Below, piece after piece: positions 16,614-26,239 of a stretch of DNA of 64,000 nt (positions are counted from its first letter, which is position 1; every line of letters begins with the position of its first letter). Below the pieces are notes generated by a model that had not been told where the DNA came from, searched no databases, and saw only the letters and a program-made list of their open reading frames with translations. A program made the position numbers and the translations under genes. The stretch is from Spirochaetales bacterium (GTDB lineage Bacteria > Spirochaetota > Spirochaetia > SZUA-6 > JAFGRV01), in NCBI GenBank assembly GCA_016930085.1, contig JAFGHO010000061.1:1-64000 (forward strand). The letters are read 5' to 3'.

Positions 16614-19205
16614 TTATTTATGTAAAACCGCTATTCCCTCTTTCATTCTCTGATATGCATTTTTACAAGCGGTTTCGGAGATCGATAAACATCCGGCCAA
16701 ATGAGAATAAATGGCGGGCCAATCATACACTCCGGCGTGAATTTCGTCCCATATTCTTTTCATGACATCCGATAATTTCATGAATTGCATTTTCATGGTA
16801 TAATAAAAATAATGTTTCCCGTCGACTGAAACCTGAAGCAGACCATCCGGAAAGGAAATATCCGGCTTATACCGCCATTCGGATGACGTGAATCCGAGAT
16901 TCAGCCATGTTACTGTCATTCTTTCCGTCATTGCTGAATCCAGGATATTGCTTTTAATCATCTCGAAGATGAGACCCGGTATTTCCCAGACCGCCCAATC
17001 ATTTCGATACTGTTTCATTATCCGGCAATATTGCTCATCAGTTAAAAACGGCGGTAAAAACAGGCATCGAGCGCACTTTTCGTATAATGCACAGTCTTTA
17101 CAGCCCCGCTTTTTTTCCGTTTCTTTTCGAATGGTTTCGAGTTTCAGCTTGATCGCTTCAGGTTTATCTCCGACATTTCCAACAGGACAGTCCGTATAAC
17201 AAGGATGGATTTTTCCGTTACGGACGATCAACTTATTCAGTCCGTAAACACCGCACTTACCATTGTACGTCCAGCGGCATTTATTCAAAAGCAGGAAATT
17301 TTTGGCTCGAATTTTGTTTTTATCAAGGACAATTTCATTAATGTCTGAGATTTTGATCGTCAAATAATCCTCAATCTGATCGGCTGAATCGAAAAAAAGG
17401 ATGATCGTCCGCCCTTCATTTGCCGGAACAGAAACGTCTTCATCATAAGGCTGAAGCGTGAATTCGGACGGGATCTCCCCTTGAAAAGTATAATGCTTTG
17501 TCTGTAAAATGGTTTCAAGAAAACTCCTGACCATATAACTCGTACATGATTTATTGGAAAATCCACGCCCGTTATCACTCTTTTTTACCATTTTATAGCT
17601 TATGGCCGGAACACAGAAACGTGAAAATAATTCAAATCGATCCGTATATGCTTTATACGTCCAGTATTCATCCACGATAAAAAGACTGCTGTTGAAATGT
17701 AAAATGACTGAAAGCCAGCTATAGAGAGCCGAATCGTTTTCTTTGGTGGAATCAATAACAACAATCGACTCGTCCGTAAACAGATCGTTATTTGTATTGA
17801 AGACGGATATAAAATGCCTGTTGAATCGGACGTCTTCTTCCCTTAATGTATGGTGGACGATTGAATTCGGCAGGGGCGGAACGCTAAAAACATCATAAGC
17901 AAACTCGATTTTAAAAGGCAGCAGAAAAGGGGACGGAATTATTTGTATTCCATAGTCGTCACATGTACGGAACAACTCAGTCCCATAAATTACATTCAGA
18001 TAATTGTGATTATAATAAGGGACATTAAGCTCTTTAATGAAATCCAATGTCGTTCTCATTTCACCGGCCGTCTCACCGGGGAGACCGGAGATGATACTCA
18101 CCACGGCACTCAATCCAAATGAAAGCGAATATCTTATATTTTTTTGCATCGTATCGAGGAACCGTTTTTCGGGAGTATAATCATTATTGACCGCCCGTTT
18201 GTTTCTCACCTTTTTAATAAGGTTCAATACTTTAACCGATGCGCTTTCCAATCCAAAAGCGACACTCTGGAAACCGGCCTGAACCATTAGGTGAAACAAT
18301 TCTTCATCACATTTATCGATGCGTGTAATGCATTCAAACCGGATACAATCGAGCCCGGCCTCGATAATACGGCGGCATATTTTTTTGGCCCGCACTATAT
18401 TCAGTGTAAATGCATCATCAAAAAAAAGGATCGGCTTTTTTATCGCGAAGTTACTGGCCAGATATCCGATTTCGTCTATTACCCGATCGATGGAGTGATA
18501 TCGGATTTTAAACATATTTATTGCGGCGTTGGTACAGTAAGTGCACTTGTGAGTGCAGCCTCTTGCGGTCAGGACGGCGGTATCGAAAGGCACATTACCA
18601 TCGCCTACCTCAACGGGAAACATCCCGGTAAGATACGGTGATGGGAGAACATCGAGTTCATTTTCTCTTTTTGCACAATATTCCTCAACCCTGTCGGGAT
18701 TCCTGACAATTTCCCTTCCTGCCCGAAATGTAATACCGCGAATCGAACGGAAATTTTCCTTGCTGCGATATTTTTGGAGCAAATCGTAACATGTCAGCTC
18801 TCCGTCGCGCCTGCTGCAAACATCGACTGCATGACAATGCTCCATGATAAGCATGTCCGCCAGTGTCGTGCTTGGACCGCCGAAAACGATGAGGATCTCC
18901 GGCAGAAGCTTTTTCAACTCACTTGCCAGGATACTGCAATAGTAAAGCGTATCATCGAAACAGGTGAAACCCACCCAGTTCGAACCATAAGAAAGGATAT
19001 CGAGGGCAACTTCACGTACGGTACCGGGAGAATAATTGATATATTGCAGGCTGGCGATTTGCCGCTGTTTGAGATAAGCGCGAATATAACCGCTACCTAA
19101 AGAATAGGTAAACGCTTTGATTCGGTTTCCCGCATCATTGAGCCGAGGAAAAACAAAAATAATTTCAGGCTTTTCGTTTTCTATTATATCTACTGCCGTT
19201 TTCAT
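16614..19205 (-). CDS. Cobalamin-type radical SAM enzyme with C-terminal SPASM-like and PqqD-like module (B)
   Basis: 863 residues, paralogous along its whole length to the downstream radical SAM protein. The cobalamin-binding-like region includes IVFGGPSTT. Cluster Cys are 217, 221 and 224 (CTHKCTYC). A shared FFDDAFTLNI segment follows, then the GLES-type motif (FGLESASVKVLNLIKK). The C-terminal Cys-rich region keeps the CxxC-x5-CxxCLFLP pattern and the later YC, but lacks one of the pair seen in A at the start of the module (KCRWTYNGKC versus KCRWSCAFC), so cluster ligation may differ. A PqqD-like tail closes the protein. Likely acts on a RiPP precursor; the specific reaction is unknown. 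It starts 10 bases after the aminotransferase. Confidence 0.85.
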   Translation of the reverse strand: MKTAVDIIENEKPEIIFVFPRLNDAGNRIKAFTYSLGSGYIRAYLKQRQIASLQYINYSPGTVREVALDILSYGSNWVGFTCFDDTLYYCSILASELKKLLPEILIVFGGPSTTLADMLIMEHCHAVDVCSRRDGELTCYDLLQKYRSKENFRSIRGITFRAGREIVRNPDRVEEYCAKRENELDVLPSPYLTGMFPVEVGDGNVPFDTAVLTARGCTHKCTYCTNAAINMFKIRYHSIDRVIDEIGYLASNFAIKKPILFFDDAFTLNIVRAKKICRRIIEAGLDCIRFECITRIDKCDEELFHLMVQAGFQSVAFGLESASVKVLNLIKKVRNKRAVNNDYTPEKRFLDTMQKNIRYSLSFGLSAVVSIISGLPGETAGEMRTTLDFIKELNVPYYNHNYLNVIYGTELFRTCDDYGIQIIPSPFLLPFKIEFAYDVFSVPPLPNSIVHHTLREEDVRFNRHFISVFNTNNDLFTDESIVVIDSTKENDSALYSWLSVILHFNSSLFIVDEYWTYKAYTDRFELFSRFCVPAISYKMVKKSDNGRGFSNKSCTSYMVRSFLETILQTKHYTFQGEIPSEFTLQPYDEDVSVPANEGRTIILFFDSADQIEDYLTIKISDINEIVLDKNKIRAKNFLLLNKCRWTYNGKCGVYGLNKLIVRNGKIHPCYTDCPVGNVGDKPEAIKLKLETIRKETEKKRGCKDCALYEKCARCLFLPPFLTDEQYCRIMKQYRNDWAVWEIPGLIFEMIKSNILDSAMTERMTVTWLNLGFTSSEWRYKPDISFPDGLLQVSVDGKHYFYYTMKMQFMKLSDVMKRIWDEIHAGVYDWPAIYSHLAGCLSISETACKNAYQRMKEGIAVLHK

Positions 19206-19215
19206 ACGCCTTTGC

Positions 19216-20556
19216 CTAGAATTTAATATTAACCAACAATGCCAGCTTTTCGAGAACCTGCCGGATTTCTACTTCAGTAATAGTTAAAGCAGGGAACATG
19301 CTGAATCCGACAGGAGAGGGATAGACGATCAAGCCATTTTCACGCAGCAGCGAACATACTGCATGGATATGCCGATTCTCGACGGGCATTTTGTCTTTTT
19401 TATCGAGAACCAGTTCGATACCGATCATCAGGCCTCGTCCTCGAACATCTCCGATATGGCGGCATTTATTTTGCAGTTCAAGACACCCGTGCAACAGGAT
19501 TTCCCCCATAATCCGGCAATTTTCAAGCAGGTTTTTTTCTTCGATATAATCGATAGTTGCCAGACAGGACGCACAGCATACCGGATTACCACCCTGGGTC
19601 GTACCAAGGGGAAAAGCGATATTATGTTCCAGGTAGGGAAGAATTGTTTCATCCGAAAATACCGTTGCGCCCAAAGGCAGATAGCCGCTGTTCATGCCTT
19701 TGGATAAAGCCATGATATCCGGCGATATATTGAAGAGCTGAGCCGCGAACATTTCTCCGGTCCGGCCAAAGCCCGTGGCGACTTCATCGAAAATCATGAA
19801 AATTCCGTTTTGTCCGCATATTTGTTTCACGCGTTTCAAATAGCCTGCCGGGGGGATGATAATACCGGCCGATCCCATAATCGGTTCCATCATAAAAGCG
19901 GCGATTCTTCCCTTATTTTTTTTAAGCACCTGTTCGAGTTCCACGGCACAAACCAGCCCGCACGAAGGATGTTTCTCTCCATAAGGGCACCGGTAGCAGT
20001 AAGGCGGATTGATATGAATAAATCCTGGTATATCAGGCTGAAAATGATGCAATCCCTCGTCGATATCGCTTTCCGTACCACTGCGGGAGTAATACATTCC
20101 ATGATAACAGTTCTTCAGACAGACGATCATATTTTTTTTCCGGTTGGAATTCAAACTGAAATATCCCCGGACAATTTTGACGGCAACGGCAATGGACTCG
20201 GAACCGGAACAGGTATAGAATATTTTTTTTAGAGGAGAAGGCAATATTTTATTGAGCCGGCCGGCCAGCCGCACAGCCGGCGGATGTTTGCCGCAAAACA
20301 AGGGCGCGTAAGCCAGTTTATTCAACTGATTGACGATCGCATCAATTATTGTTTTATTTCCGAGACCGCAGCTTACATTCCACAAGCCGCCGGCGGCATC
20401 GATGTAACATTTGCCGTTTTCATCATACACATGGATACCTTCACCTTCCGGAATGTTTCCGGCCTCGAACATGGAAAACGGAACCGTCGTATAGGGCTGA
20501 ATAAGTGGGAATTCCAAAATAAGTTTTTTCAGATGCGATTGCAATGGCTGCTTCAT
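19216..20556 (-). CDS. Class III PLP-dependent aminotransferase
   Basis: 446 residues, full length for the family. The PLP-binding Asp is 257 (FDEVATGFGRTG) and the Schiff-base Lys is 286 (ALSKGMNSGYLPLGA). CYRCPYG with Cys 187, 190, 199 and 203 is a subclass feature. Class III enzymes transfer an amino group to a ketone or aldehyde. In the context of hydrophobic precursor peptides, a methyltransferase and an M50 protease, it could aminate a keto group made at a peptide C-terminus, as the daptide aminotransferase does. That substrate is inference. It is packed between methyltransferase (12 bases) and radical SAM B (10 bases). Confidence 0.88.
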   Translation of the reverse strand: MKQPLQSHLKKLILEFPLIQPYTTVPFSMFEAGNIPEGEGIHVYDENGKCYIDAAGGLWNVSCGLGNKTIIDAIVNQLNKLAYAPLFCGKHPPAVRLAGRLNKILPSPLKKIFYTCSGSESIAVAVKIVRGYFSLNSNRKKNMIVCLKNCYHGMYYSRSGTESDIDEGLHHFQPDIPGFIHINPPYCYRCPYGEKHPSCGLVCAVELEQVLKKNKGRIAAFMMEPIMGSAGIIIPPAGYLKRVKQICGQNGIFMIFDEVATGFGRTGEMFAAQLFNISPDIMALSKGMNSGYLPLGATVFSDETILPYLEHNIAFPLGTTQGGNPVCCASCLATIDYIEEKNLLENCRIMGEILLHGCLELQNKCRHIGDVRGRGLMIGIELVLDKKDKMPVENRHIHAVCSLLRENGLIVYPSPVGFSMFPALTITEVEIRQVLEKLALLVNIKF

Positions 20557-20568
20557 TTCCCTTCCCGC

Positions 20569-21414
20569 TTAATTTCCCGGCCGGCAAATCACATAACGGA
20601 TGCCTTTGATGCACGTATCCGGCTCCGATCTCACCGTCACGGTATCCGTAATTTCCAGATTGCTTTGAACGATCAATTGCTCTATTTCCTCTCCGTCGAC
20701 GATCGCTTTCCTGGTGGCGCCCAGGTGGCGTTTTGTCATCCCGTCCGCTTCGACCAATTCATTATAGAAATTCAGGATGGAATACCGCCTGTCGATAAAA
20801 TACTTTTCTCCTATGAGCATGAAATGTTTAGGATACGAATTATTGACCGGTATAAAATTAATTTTCCCGTCATTTGCTTTAATCCAGTCGAAATCGGGAA
20901 TCTGATAATCGAAAACAAATATGCCGTTCCGTTTCAAATGCGTGAGAACGTTGGCAAAAAAAGATAATATTTGCGACCGGGAATGAAGCAGACAGATACT
21001 GCATGCCCCGAGAAAGATCATGTCAAACTTCTTCCCTAGTTTGATCGTCGTCATATCGCCCTGTACGAGTTCGATTCTTTTTTCAATCTCCAGAGGATGG
21101 AAAGCAATCCGTTCACGAAGAATTTCAAGCATGTCGGCCGACAAATCGATACCGGTAATTTCGACGCCGTTCGATTTTGCAATCTCGAGCAATAACCGTC
21201 CGCTTCCGCACGCAAACTCGCATACGCTCTTTTCTTTACGGTTTTCCAGAAGATCACGATATATCCGCAAATCAGAATTCACCCCGCCTACCATATAATC
21301 GTAGATTCTGGTATAGAATCCGTAATACAGATCACCGGGGATTATTTCTTTTTCGAACAAATCGTATATTCCGGAAAATATTCCGAATAAATTATCAGTA
21401 TTCCGTATCGGCAT
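20569..21414 (-). CDS. Class I SAM-dependent methyltransferase
   Basis: 281 residues. Motif I is VCEFACGSGRLLLEIA (about 64-79), followed by ITGIDLSADML for the acidic ribose contact and IFVFDYQIPDF later. The N-terminal ~50 residues, with a Tyr-rich helix (LYYGFYTRIYDYM), form a lid typical of small-molecule or peptide N/O-methyltransferases. By analogy with daptide clusters, it could dimethylate a newly formed terminal amine, but neither substrate nor position can be read from sequence. It follows the larger E1-like gene by 9 bases. Confidence 0.85.
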   Translation of the reverse strand: MPIRNTDNLFGIFSGIYDLFEKEIIPGDLYYGFYTRIYDYMVGGVNSDLRIYRDLLENRKEKSVCEFACGSGRLLLEIAKSNGVEITGIDLSADMLEILRERIAFHPLEIEKRIELVQGDMTTIKLGKKFDMIFLGACSICLLHSRSQILSFFANVLTHLKRNGIFVFDYQIPDFDWIKANDGKINFIPVNNSYPKHFMLIGEKYFIDRRYSILNFYNELVEADGMTKRHLGATRKAIVDGEEIEQLIVQSNLEITDTVTVRSEPDTCIKGIRYVICRPGN

Positions 21415-21423
21415 CGCTTTTCC

Positions 21424-23121
21424 TCATGATAGAATCAGATGGTCGACAAAACCGTTTCGGTATAATTTTTCCAATAACGGAAAAATATCAAGATTATCGG
21501 CTTTGTATTTTTGTATTATATGCGCCTTCATTTTCTCCAAGCCGTTATCCTCCAGCAACATCAAGGCTTCTTTGCTTTCCTCCGGTAAATAAAGTATTTG
21601 TCCCTTTTCCCCCTGAAGTGCGTAATACTCCTTTTCCTTTTCGATGGTAAACCGGACCGGTTTTAAATGAATATTAAAATAGTCTTTTATTTCGATTGTC
21701 TGTATTTCATAACCTTTTACCGCTTTGATATATCGTGCACAACATAACAATGTTATTATTCCGGCCGCATCCGAATCGTTCAGCTGCGGAAGAAAATTCA
21801 TAGCCGCTTCGATAGTATGACCGGTTTTAATCAGAAATAAAAAGCGGTATTGCTCTTCAGATAACGACAGATAATAGGTGTGGCCCTCGCCTTTCACTTT
21901 ATAACGCAGAGGCTGTTGCCGGTTGTCTTTTTCCCGATCGAAATGAACGATTTCAAGTATATCTTCCTTATGAATTGCCAGGTGTGAATTAATCGATACA
22001 AGCGGTCTATCCGTCCGTTCGCCCCGGCAATGACGACAATGCTCATTTCTATAAACGGATTTGTTCGACCACATGTTGATGTTTCTATCGTAAAAAAATT
22101 GCATATTCAACAAAGAGGGTTTTTCCAATTTCGTGCAATATCGTATAAGGTCGGCGACTGCGTAATTGCCGATCAATGTATCGATGGGTGAAAATTCGAT
22201 AGGTTTATTCAAGAATTGAAGCTTTTTTATGATGCCGATGTTGTCCGCACCGTGCTCCCAAATTTTTTGGGTCAATTCCGGCCGGCAGACATAACAAGCC
22301 GTCTGACCGGGAATAAACAGGGGACCGACAAAACCGTACTGCCGGTACTTGCCGACGATCAAATGGGGTATATTAAATGGGATACATACGCTTTCAATGA
22401 ACTCCTGGGCGCCTGCCAACAATTCCAGACAGAAAACCATACAATCGGAATTTCGGATGAGTGTGTCATACCCGCAGGAATTGTTGCGTAATTTTTCGTA
22501 ATCCAGGTATCTGAATTCGTTGAATGGATTCAATTCCTTCAGGCGATTCGTGAGGACTTCTCCTTTGTCTTTACCAATGTCCCTGAGTTGATAAAGTATT
22601 TTGCTGTTGAGATGAAATTTATCGACCTTCCCCGTATCCACACCGATGATGGTGCCGACTCCCGATTGATTGAGCATCAGGAGAATTTGCGCTCCTACGC
22701 CATGCAATCCGAAAAGCGTAACGACCGATTTCTTGAGTCTTCGTTGATAATCCAAAGCCGATTTCCCCGGATACGCCAGCATATCGTAAAAGAGGAGATT
22801 GCGGCTATATAACTCGAGTTCTTCGGGTAAAAAATCCTGATTGTCCCCTTTTGCCGTGTCTTCCAAAAGATTATCGGCCCATAGACGTTCGACAAGCACC
22901 CCGGCATGCTCCTTATACTTTTCATCCACCCGGCTCGTTATTTCACGGAAGCAGTATTCACCCTTGAGAAACGGATAAAGGTGTAGAAAAGCCTGAACCT
23001 GAACGGGATCTTCAATGACGATTCTGAATCGGCTGGAAGCCCCGATAAATATCCGCTCATTCTCCATTGTAAGCATGAGATACGGTTTGATTCGAATTTT
23101 GTGCGTCCCGGGCAATGTCAT
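21424..23121 (-). CDS. ThiF/E1-like protein with several winged-helix (PqqD-like) segments
   Basis: 565 residues. Residues 20-90 look like a PqqD-type leader-binding domain. An E1/ThiF fold spans about 130-370, with a GLHGVGA loop (138-144), Asp 162 and two zinc Cys pairs (276/279, 362/365). Where active E1 proteins have an NxNR Arg finger, this one has LNSK (171-174), so adenylation may be lost. Two more PqqD-like segments seem to follow (about 410-470 and 495-565). It may be a leader-binding partner to the intact E1, like the ThiF-type partner proteins of azoline cyclodehydratases. It lies 3 bases after that gene. Confidence 0.75.
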   Translation of the reverse strand: MTLPGTHKIRIKPYLMLTMENERIFIGASSRFRIVIEDPVQVQAFLHLYPFLKGEYCFREITSRVDEKYKEHAGVLVERLWADNLLEDTAKGDNQDFLPEELELYSRNLLFYDMLAYPGKSALDYQRRLKKSVVTLFGLHGVGAQILLMLNQSGVGTIIGVDTGKVDKFHLNSKILYQLRDIGKDKGEVLTNRLKELNPFNEFRYLDYEKLRNNSCGYDTLIRNSDCMVFCLELLAGAQEFIESVCIPFNIPHLIVGKYRQYGFVGPLFIPGQTACYVCRPELTQKIWEHGADNIGIIKKLQFLNKPIEFSPIDTLIGNYAVADLIRYCTKLEKPSLLNMQFFYDRNINMWSNKSVYRNEHCRHCRGERTDRPLVSINSHLAIHKEDILEIVHFDREKDNRQQPLRYKVKGEGHTYYLSLSEEQYRFLFLIKTGHTIEAAMNFLPQLNDSDAAGIITLLCCARYIKAVKGYEIQTIEIKDYFNIHLKPVRFTIEKEKEYYALQGEKGQILYLPEESKEALMLLEDNGLEKMKAHIIQKYKADNLDIFPLLEKLYRNGFVDHLILS

Positions 23122-23124
23122 ATT

Positions 23125-23868
23125 TCATCCTTCATAATTTATATCGCCGCAAAATGGGCATTCCGTATATTTGGGTATTTTTTTGGGAAGAATCGTCATA
23201 CCGATTGCATCCAGTACATACTGATAGAACAACACTTTTGGCTGCCTGCCGCTTAAATAATGGATAATGTCGTTTGCCATAAGATCGCCGATAAATCCCA
23301 TCAAAGGTCCCCATGAAGGAGAAAGTACGGAATCGCCGTTCAGTAAAACGGTCTTTTGATGGGGTTCGATGGTCCCGCTACAGCCCAAACACGCGGTTTT
23401 CCCAGGTACGCATAAGGGTCCGTATATACCGGTATATTCGTTCATCCCGCCGGTTATAAAAGGTTTACGGTAGTCGAGACAAGCCTGGTTGAACCAGTGA
23501 TTAAACAGCGGAATAGGTTTATCGGCCGCGCGGATTACAAAATCCATGTCGGCAATCACGTTGACCACATCCTCGTACGAATTTATTTTCATATTCACGG
23601 GTTCCACATCCACACCCGTGTTCACAAGCCCGATGTTCCCTGCCGCCACATCCACTTTACTTTTTCCGATATCGTTATACGTAAACACCTGTCCGCGGTT
23701 AAGATTACAGGCCTCGACAATATCAAAATCCACCAGGCGTAGTGTTTTAATCCCCGCCTGGGTAAGCAACAGGGAACTGTTGGCGCCCAGGCCGCCAATC
23801 CCTATGATGGCGATTTTTTTATCCTTTAAGCCGTCGGCGCATTTCCAGATCTCGTTATTTTTATACAT
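23125..23868 (-). CDS. ThiF/MoeB/E1-like adenylyltransferase
   Basis: 247 residues. The nucleotide loop is GIGGLGAN (23-30), with Asp 46 and 48, the Arg finger in NLNRGQ (Arg 57), Lys 68 and 70, Asp 115 and zinc Cys 159/162 and 236/239. All catalytic elements of an E1-like adenylyltransferase are present. Such enzymes adenylate a C-terminal carboxylate (ThiS/MoaD-type) or, in MccB, a precursor peptide. No ubiquitin-like partner with a GG tail is visible, so a RiPP precursor could be the substrate. Its start overlaps the dehydrogenase fusion by 8 bases. Confidence 0.82.
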   Translation of the reverse strand: MYKNNEIWKCADGLKDKKIAIIGIGGLGANSSLLLTQAGIKTLRLVDFDIVEACNLNRGQVFTYNDIGKSKVDVAAGNIGLVNTGVDVEPVNMKINSYEDVVNVIADMDFVIRAADKPIPLFNHWFNQACLDYRKPFITGGMNEYTGIYGPLCVPGKTACLGCSGTIEPHQKTVLLNGDSVLSPSWGPLMGFIGDLMANDIIHYLSGRQPKVLFYQYVLDAIGMTILPKKIPKYTECPFCGDINYEG

Positions 23869-26224
23869 GGTTCGTCCCGCTGTATGTATTTTTTATGGTA
23901 ATTATCCCGCTTTTTTCCAGAGTTGCAAGGGCCGCTTCCGTATCGAATTCTTCAACGGCTGCGGTCTCGCCGGCCATCCCGTCTGTCGATAATTCCGGAA
24001 ATTCGCCCCCGTCTTCAAGAAATTCAAGAAGGAAAAAAGCGGCAGCTTCTATTTTAACAATCACGTTATCAATAGTAAGATAAGCGTAATAATCGTTTTT
24101 GTAGATAAAAGGGATGATTCCTTTCTTCAATTCATACCTTCCAGGCAGTGTCTGCAGACTCGAACGGGCCTGTTTTGTCGCGCCGGTCATACAGAAACGC
24201 CGTGTCGCGGTTGAAATACTGACGGCAACAGGCGAGTGCTTTTCCATAAAAGGATCAAAATCCGACAACCTGGCAAGGAGATCGCTTAGAATCAGATAAC
24301 GGTACCGGTACGGATCGGTTTTTATTGAATCGCAATATCGTTTTTCATCGACCGGATAAAGGCATCGTGGACAGATTGCATACCGATGACAAGCCCTGCA
24401 GTTTCTGCGTGTTTCAGTTTCACGGACAATCTCGGCGATACGCTGATTAAGCTGTTCGCCGGTATTGTCGATGGTGCATAAAGGCTTTGCCCCGATACAA
24501 ACGCGGATATTTCCTTTTGAGTCGATGAAGCAATGTGAGGCGTTTCGCGCAATGCAATATTTATTAATAAATCTGCAGGAACCGAGGCAGTAAGCGGTTC
24601 GGTATGGATTGAAAGCTATCTTCCATTCGTTACGTCTGCCGTCTTCTGCGACGGCATGTGCGTTAAATAAAACAACACCGTTATAGAAGTTGACCTCGGG
24701 TACTCCGTTGTTTTCCGGACTCGACCCGGAAGCGGCGGGAATAAAATTCAGTTTCACATAATGCGGATCGAGACTATATAATGCACTATCCTTCCTGTTG
24801 TTGGCACCGGAATAATAGAATAAATAATAACCGGCAATATCTTTCTTATGCGATGGAACAGCCTGAAGATACGTATAATGCGTATTGCCCGCCGGTTTGA
24901 ACCTGTGGAACCATGGTTTCCCTCTTTCATCTATTTCCGTTTCAGGAGAATTTTCAGGGAGTGTGGAAATTTGTTCGGAGAAAAGCCATTCCGAGATATC
25001 ATTTGAGCTTACAAATATATATTTTTCCTTGTGCTTCAGACTATCGAAAAACACTGAATTCTCGAAATGCTCGAGCCCGTTATCCGGCAGAATAATATGT
25101 ATCGCATCCTCATCATGCGTGCAAGAGCCGCCGATAAAAAATTGTTTGACTTTTTCTTTCAGTTTCCGGATCTGCGTCCTTCCGATCACGGGCATATTTT
25201 CGTTCAGCAATTGCTTTTGCCGCTTATAATATCCGATGAATACGGTTTCATTGATATATTGAAGGCGTTCATTAATAGAGGCCAATCGTGCCTGCGTGGA
25301 CGAATTCCCGGGCCATGCAGGTAACTCTGCCGGCCGATGATCAAGGTACCACCGGACGGTACCGGACAACGCTTCGTGATAGGGTGTGGGCGTAAAGTCG
25401 AGGATTCTTGCGGCATTTTCCAGAGACGGAACGAGTAGATCGGTTGAATAGTAAGGGAAGGCACACAGATTAAAGCCGGCCGAGGCAAGGTCGTGGGAAC
25501 TGACCGGGAGAAAAAAGGGAGTCATTCCGCAGAGTTTCCCTATGTTTTCGATATGAGTCTTTACGCTGACAGTTTCTTTCTGACAAACATGAAATATCTT
25601 GCCAATTGCGTTCCCGTTCATCATCGCCGTTATAATTACATCGGTTAAATCACGGATACAGACAGCGATCACTGCACTTTTTCCCGAATCCGGAATGATA
25701 ATTGGTGTATTGGTTAAAAGCCGCTTGATAAAATAATTCTCCCGTGAAACAGGATCATCCGGTCCCATGATCGGAGCCGAACGGATAATAACCGAGGGAA
25801 AACGGGATTCGTGATATGCATCGCATAATATTCTTTCGCATTCTGCTTTGAGGTTCATGTAGCTTGAGGAATTGTCGGCGACTGTCGGACTGCTTTCAGA
25901 AAACGGAGATGCAAGCGGCACTTGATAGACGCTGAACGTACTCAGATGAACCATATTCTCTATGGTCGATCCGAATTGCTCGACGAGCAGCTGCGTTTGG
26001 AAAGGGAAATAAGCGATGAGATCGATGATATAAGTGAATCCGTATTTCTTTAATTCTTTAAGATCGTTGATATTGTTTCTGTCTCCCCTGATAACATTCG
26101 GATCTTCCCGTACCGGCTTGTCATTCTTATCCAAGACAAATGTTTCCAATCCGGCGGAAGCGAGTTTTTTTATCAAGTGACCGCCGATATAACCGCATCC
26201 TCCGATAAGCAGCACTTTTTTCAT
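23861..26224 (-). CDS. Extended short-chain dehydrogenase fused to SPASM-like and PqqD-like domains
   Basis: 787 residues. Residues 1-300 form an extended SDR: GGCGYIGG loop (8-15), catalytic Ser/Thr 95-96, Tyr 122 and Lys 126 (YxxxK). A middle region of about 240 residues is unrecognised. A Cys-rich region follows with Cys 546, 550, 557, 565, 576, 583, 609, 612, 618, 621 and 631; its CxxC-x5-CxxCL pattern and a following YC match the modules of the two large radical SAM proteins. A PqqD-like tail (about 700-787) ends it. There is no radical SAM CxxxCxxC core. It may oxidise a hydroxyl on a leader-bound peptide. I know of no described protein with this domain order. Confidence 0.8.
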   Translation of the reverse strand: MKKVLLIGGCGYIGGHLIKKLASAGLETFVLDKNDKPVREDPNVIRGDRNNINDLKELKKYGFTYIIDLIAYFPFQTQLLVEQFGSTIENMVHLSTFSVYQVPLASPFSESSPTVADNSSSYMNLKAECERILCDAYHESRFPSVIIRSAPIMGPDDPVSRENYFIKRLLTNTPIIIPDSGKSAVIAVCIRDLTDVIITAMMNGNAIGKIFHVCQKETVSVKTHIENIGKLCGMTPFFLPVSSHDLASAGFNLCAFPYYSTDLLVPSLENAARILDFTPTPYHEALSGTVRWYLDHRPAELPAWPGNSSTQARLASINERLQYINETVFIGYYKRQKQLLNENMPVIGRTQIRKLKEKVKQFFIGGSCTHDEDAIHIILPDNGLEHFENSVFFDSLKHKEKYIFVSSNDISEWLFSEQISTLPENSPETEIDERGKPWFHRFKPAGNTHYTYLQAVPSHKKDIAGYYLFYYSGANNRKDSALYSLDPHYVKLNFIPAASGSSPENNGVPEVNFYNGVVLFNAHAVAEDGRRNEWKIAFNPYRTAYCLGSCRFINKYCIARNASHCFIDSKGNIRVCIGAKPLCTIDNTGEQLNQRIAEIVRETETRRNCRACHRYAICPRCLYPVDEKRYCDSIKTDPYRYRYLILSDLLARLSDFDPFMEKHSPVAVSISTATRRFCMTGATKQARSSLQTLPGRYELKKGIIPFIYKNDYYAYLTIDNVIVKIEAAAFFLLEFLEDGGEFPELSTDGMAGETAAVEEFDTEAALATLEKSGIITIKNTYSGTNHV

Positions 26225-26239
26225 ACTTTACGCTTTCAT

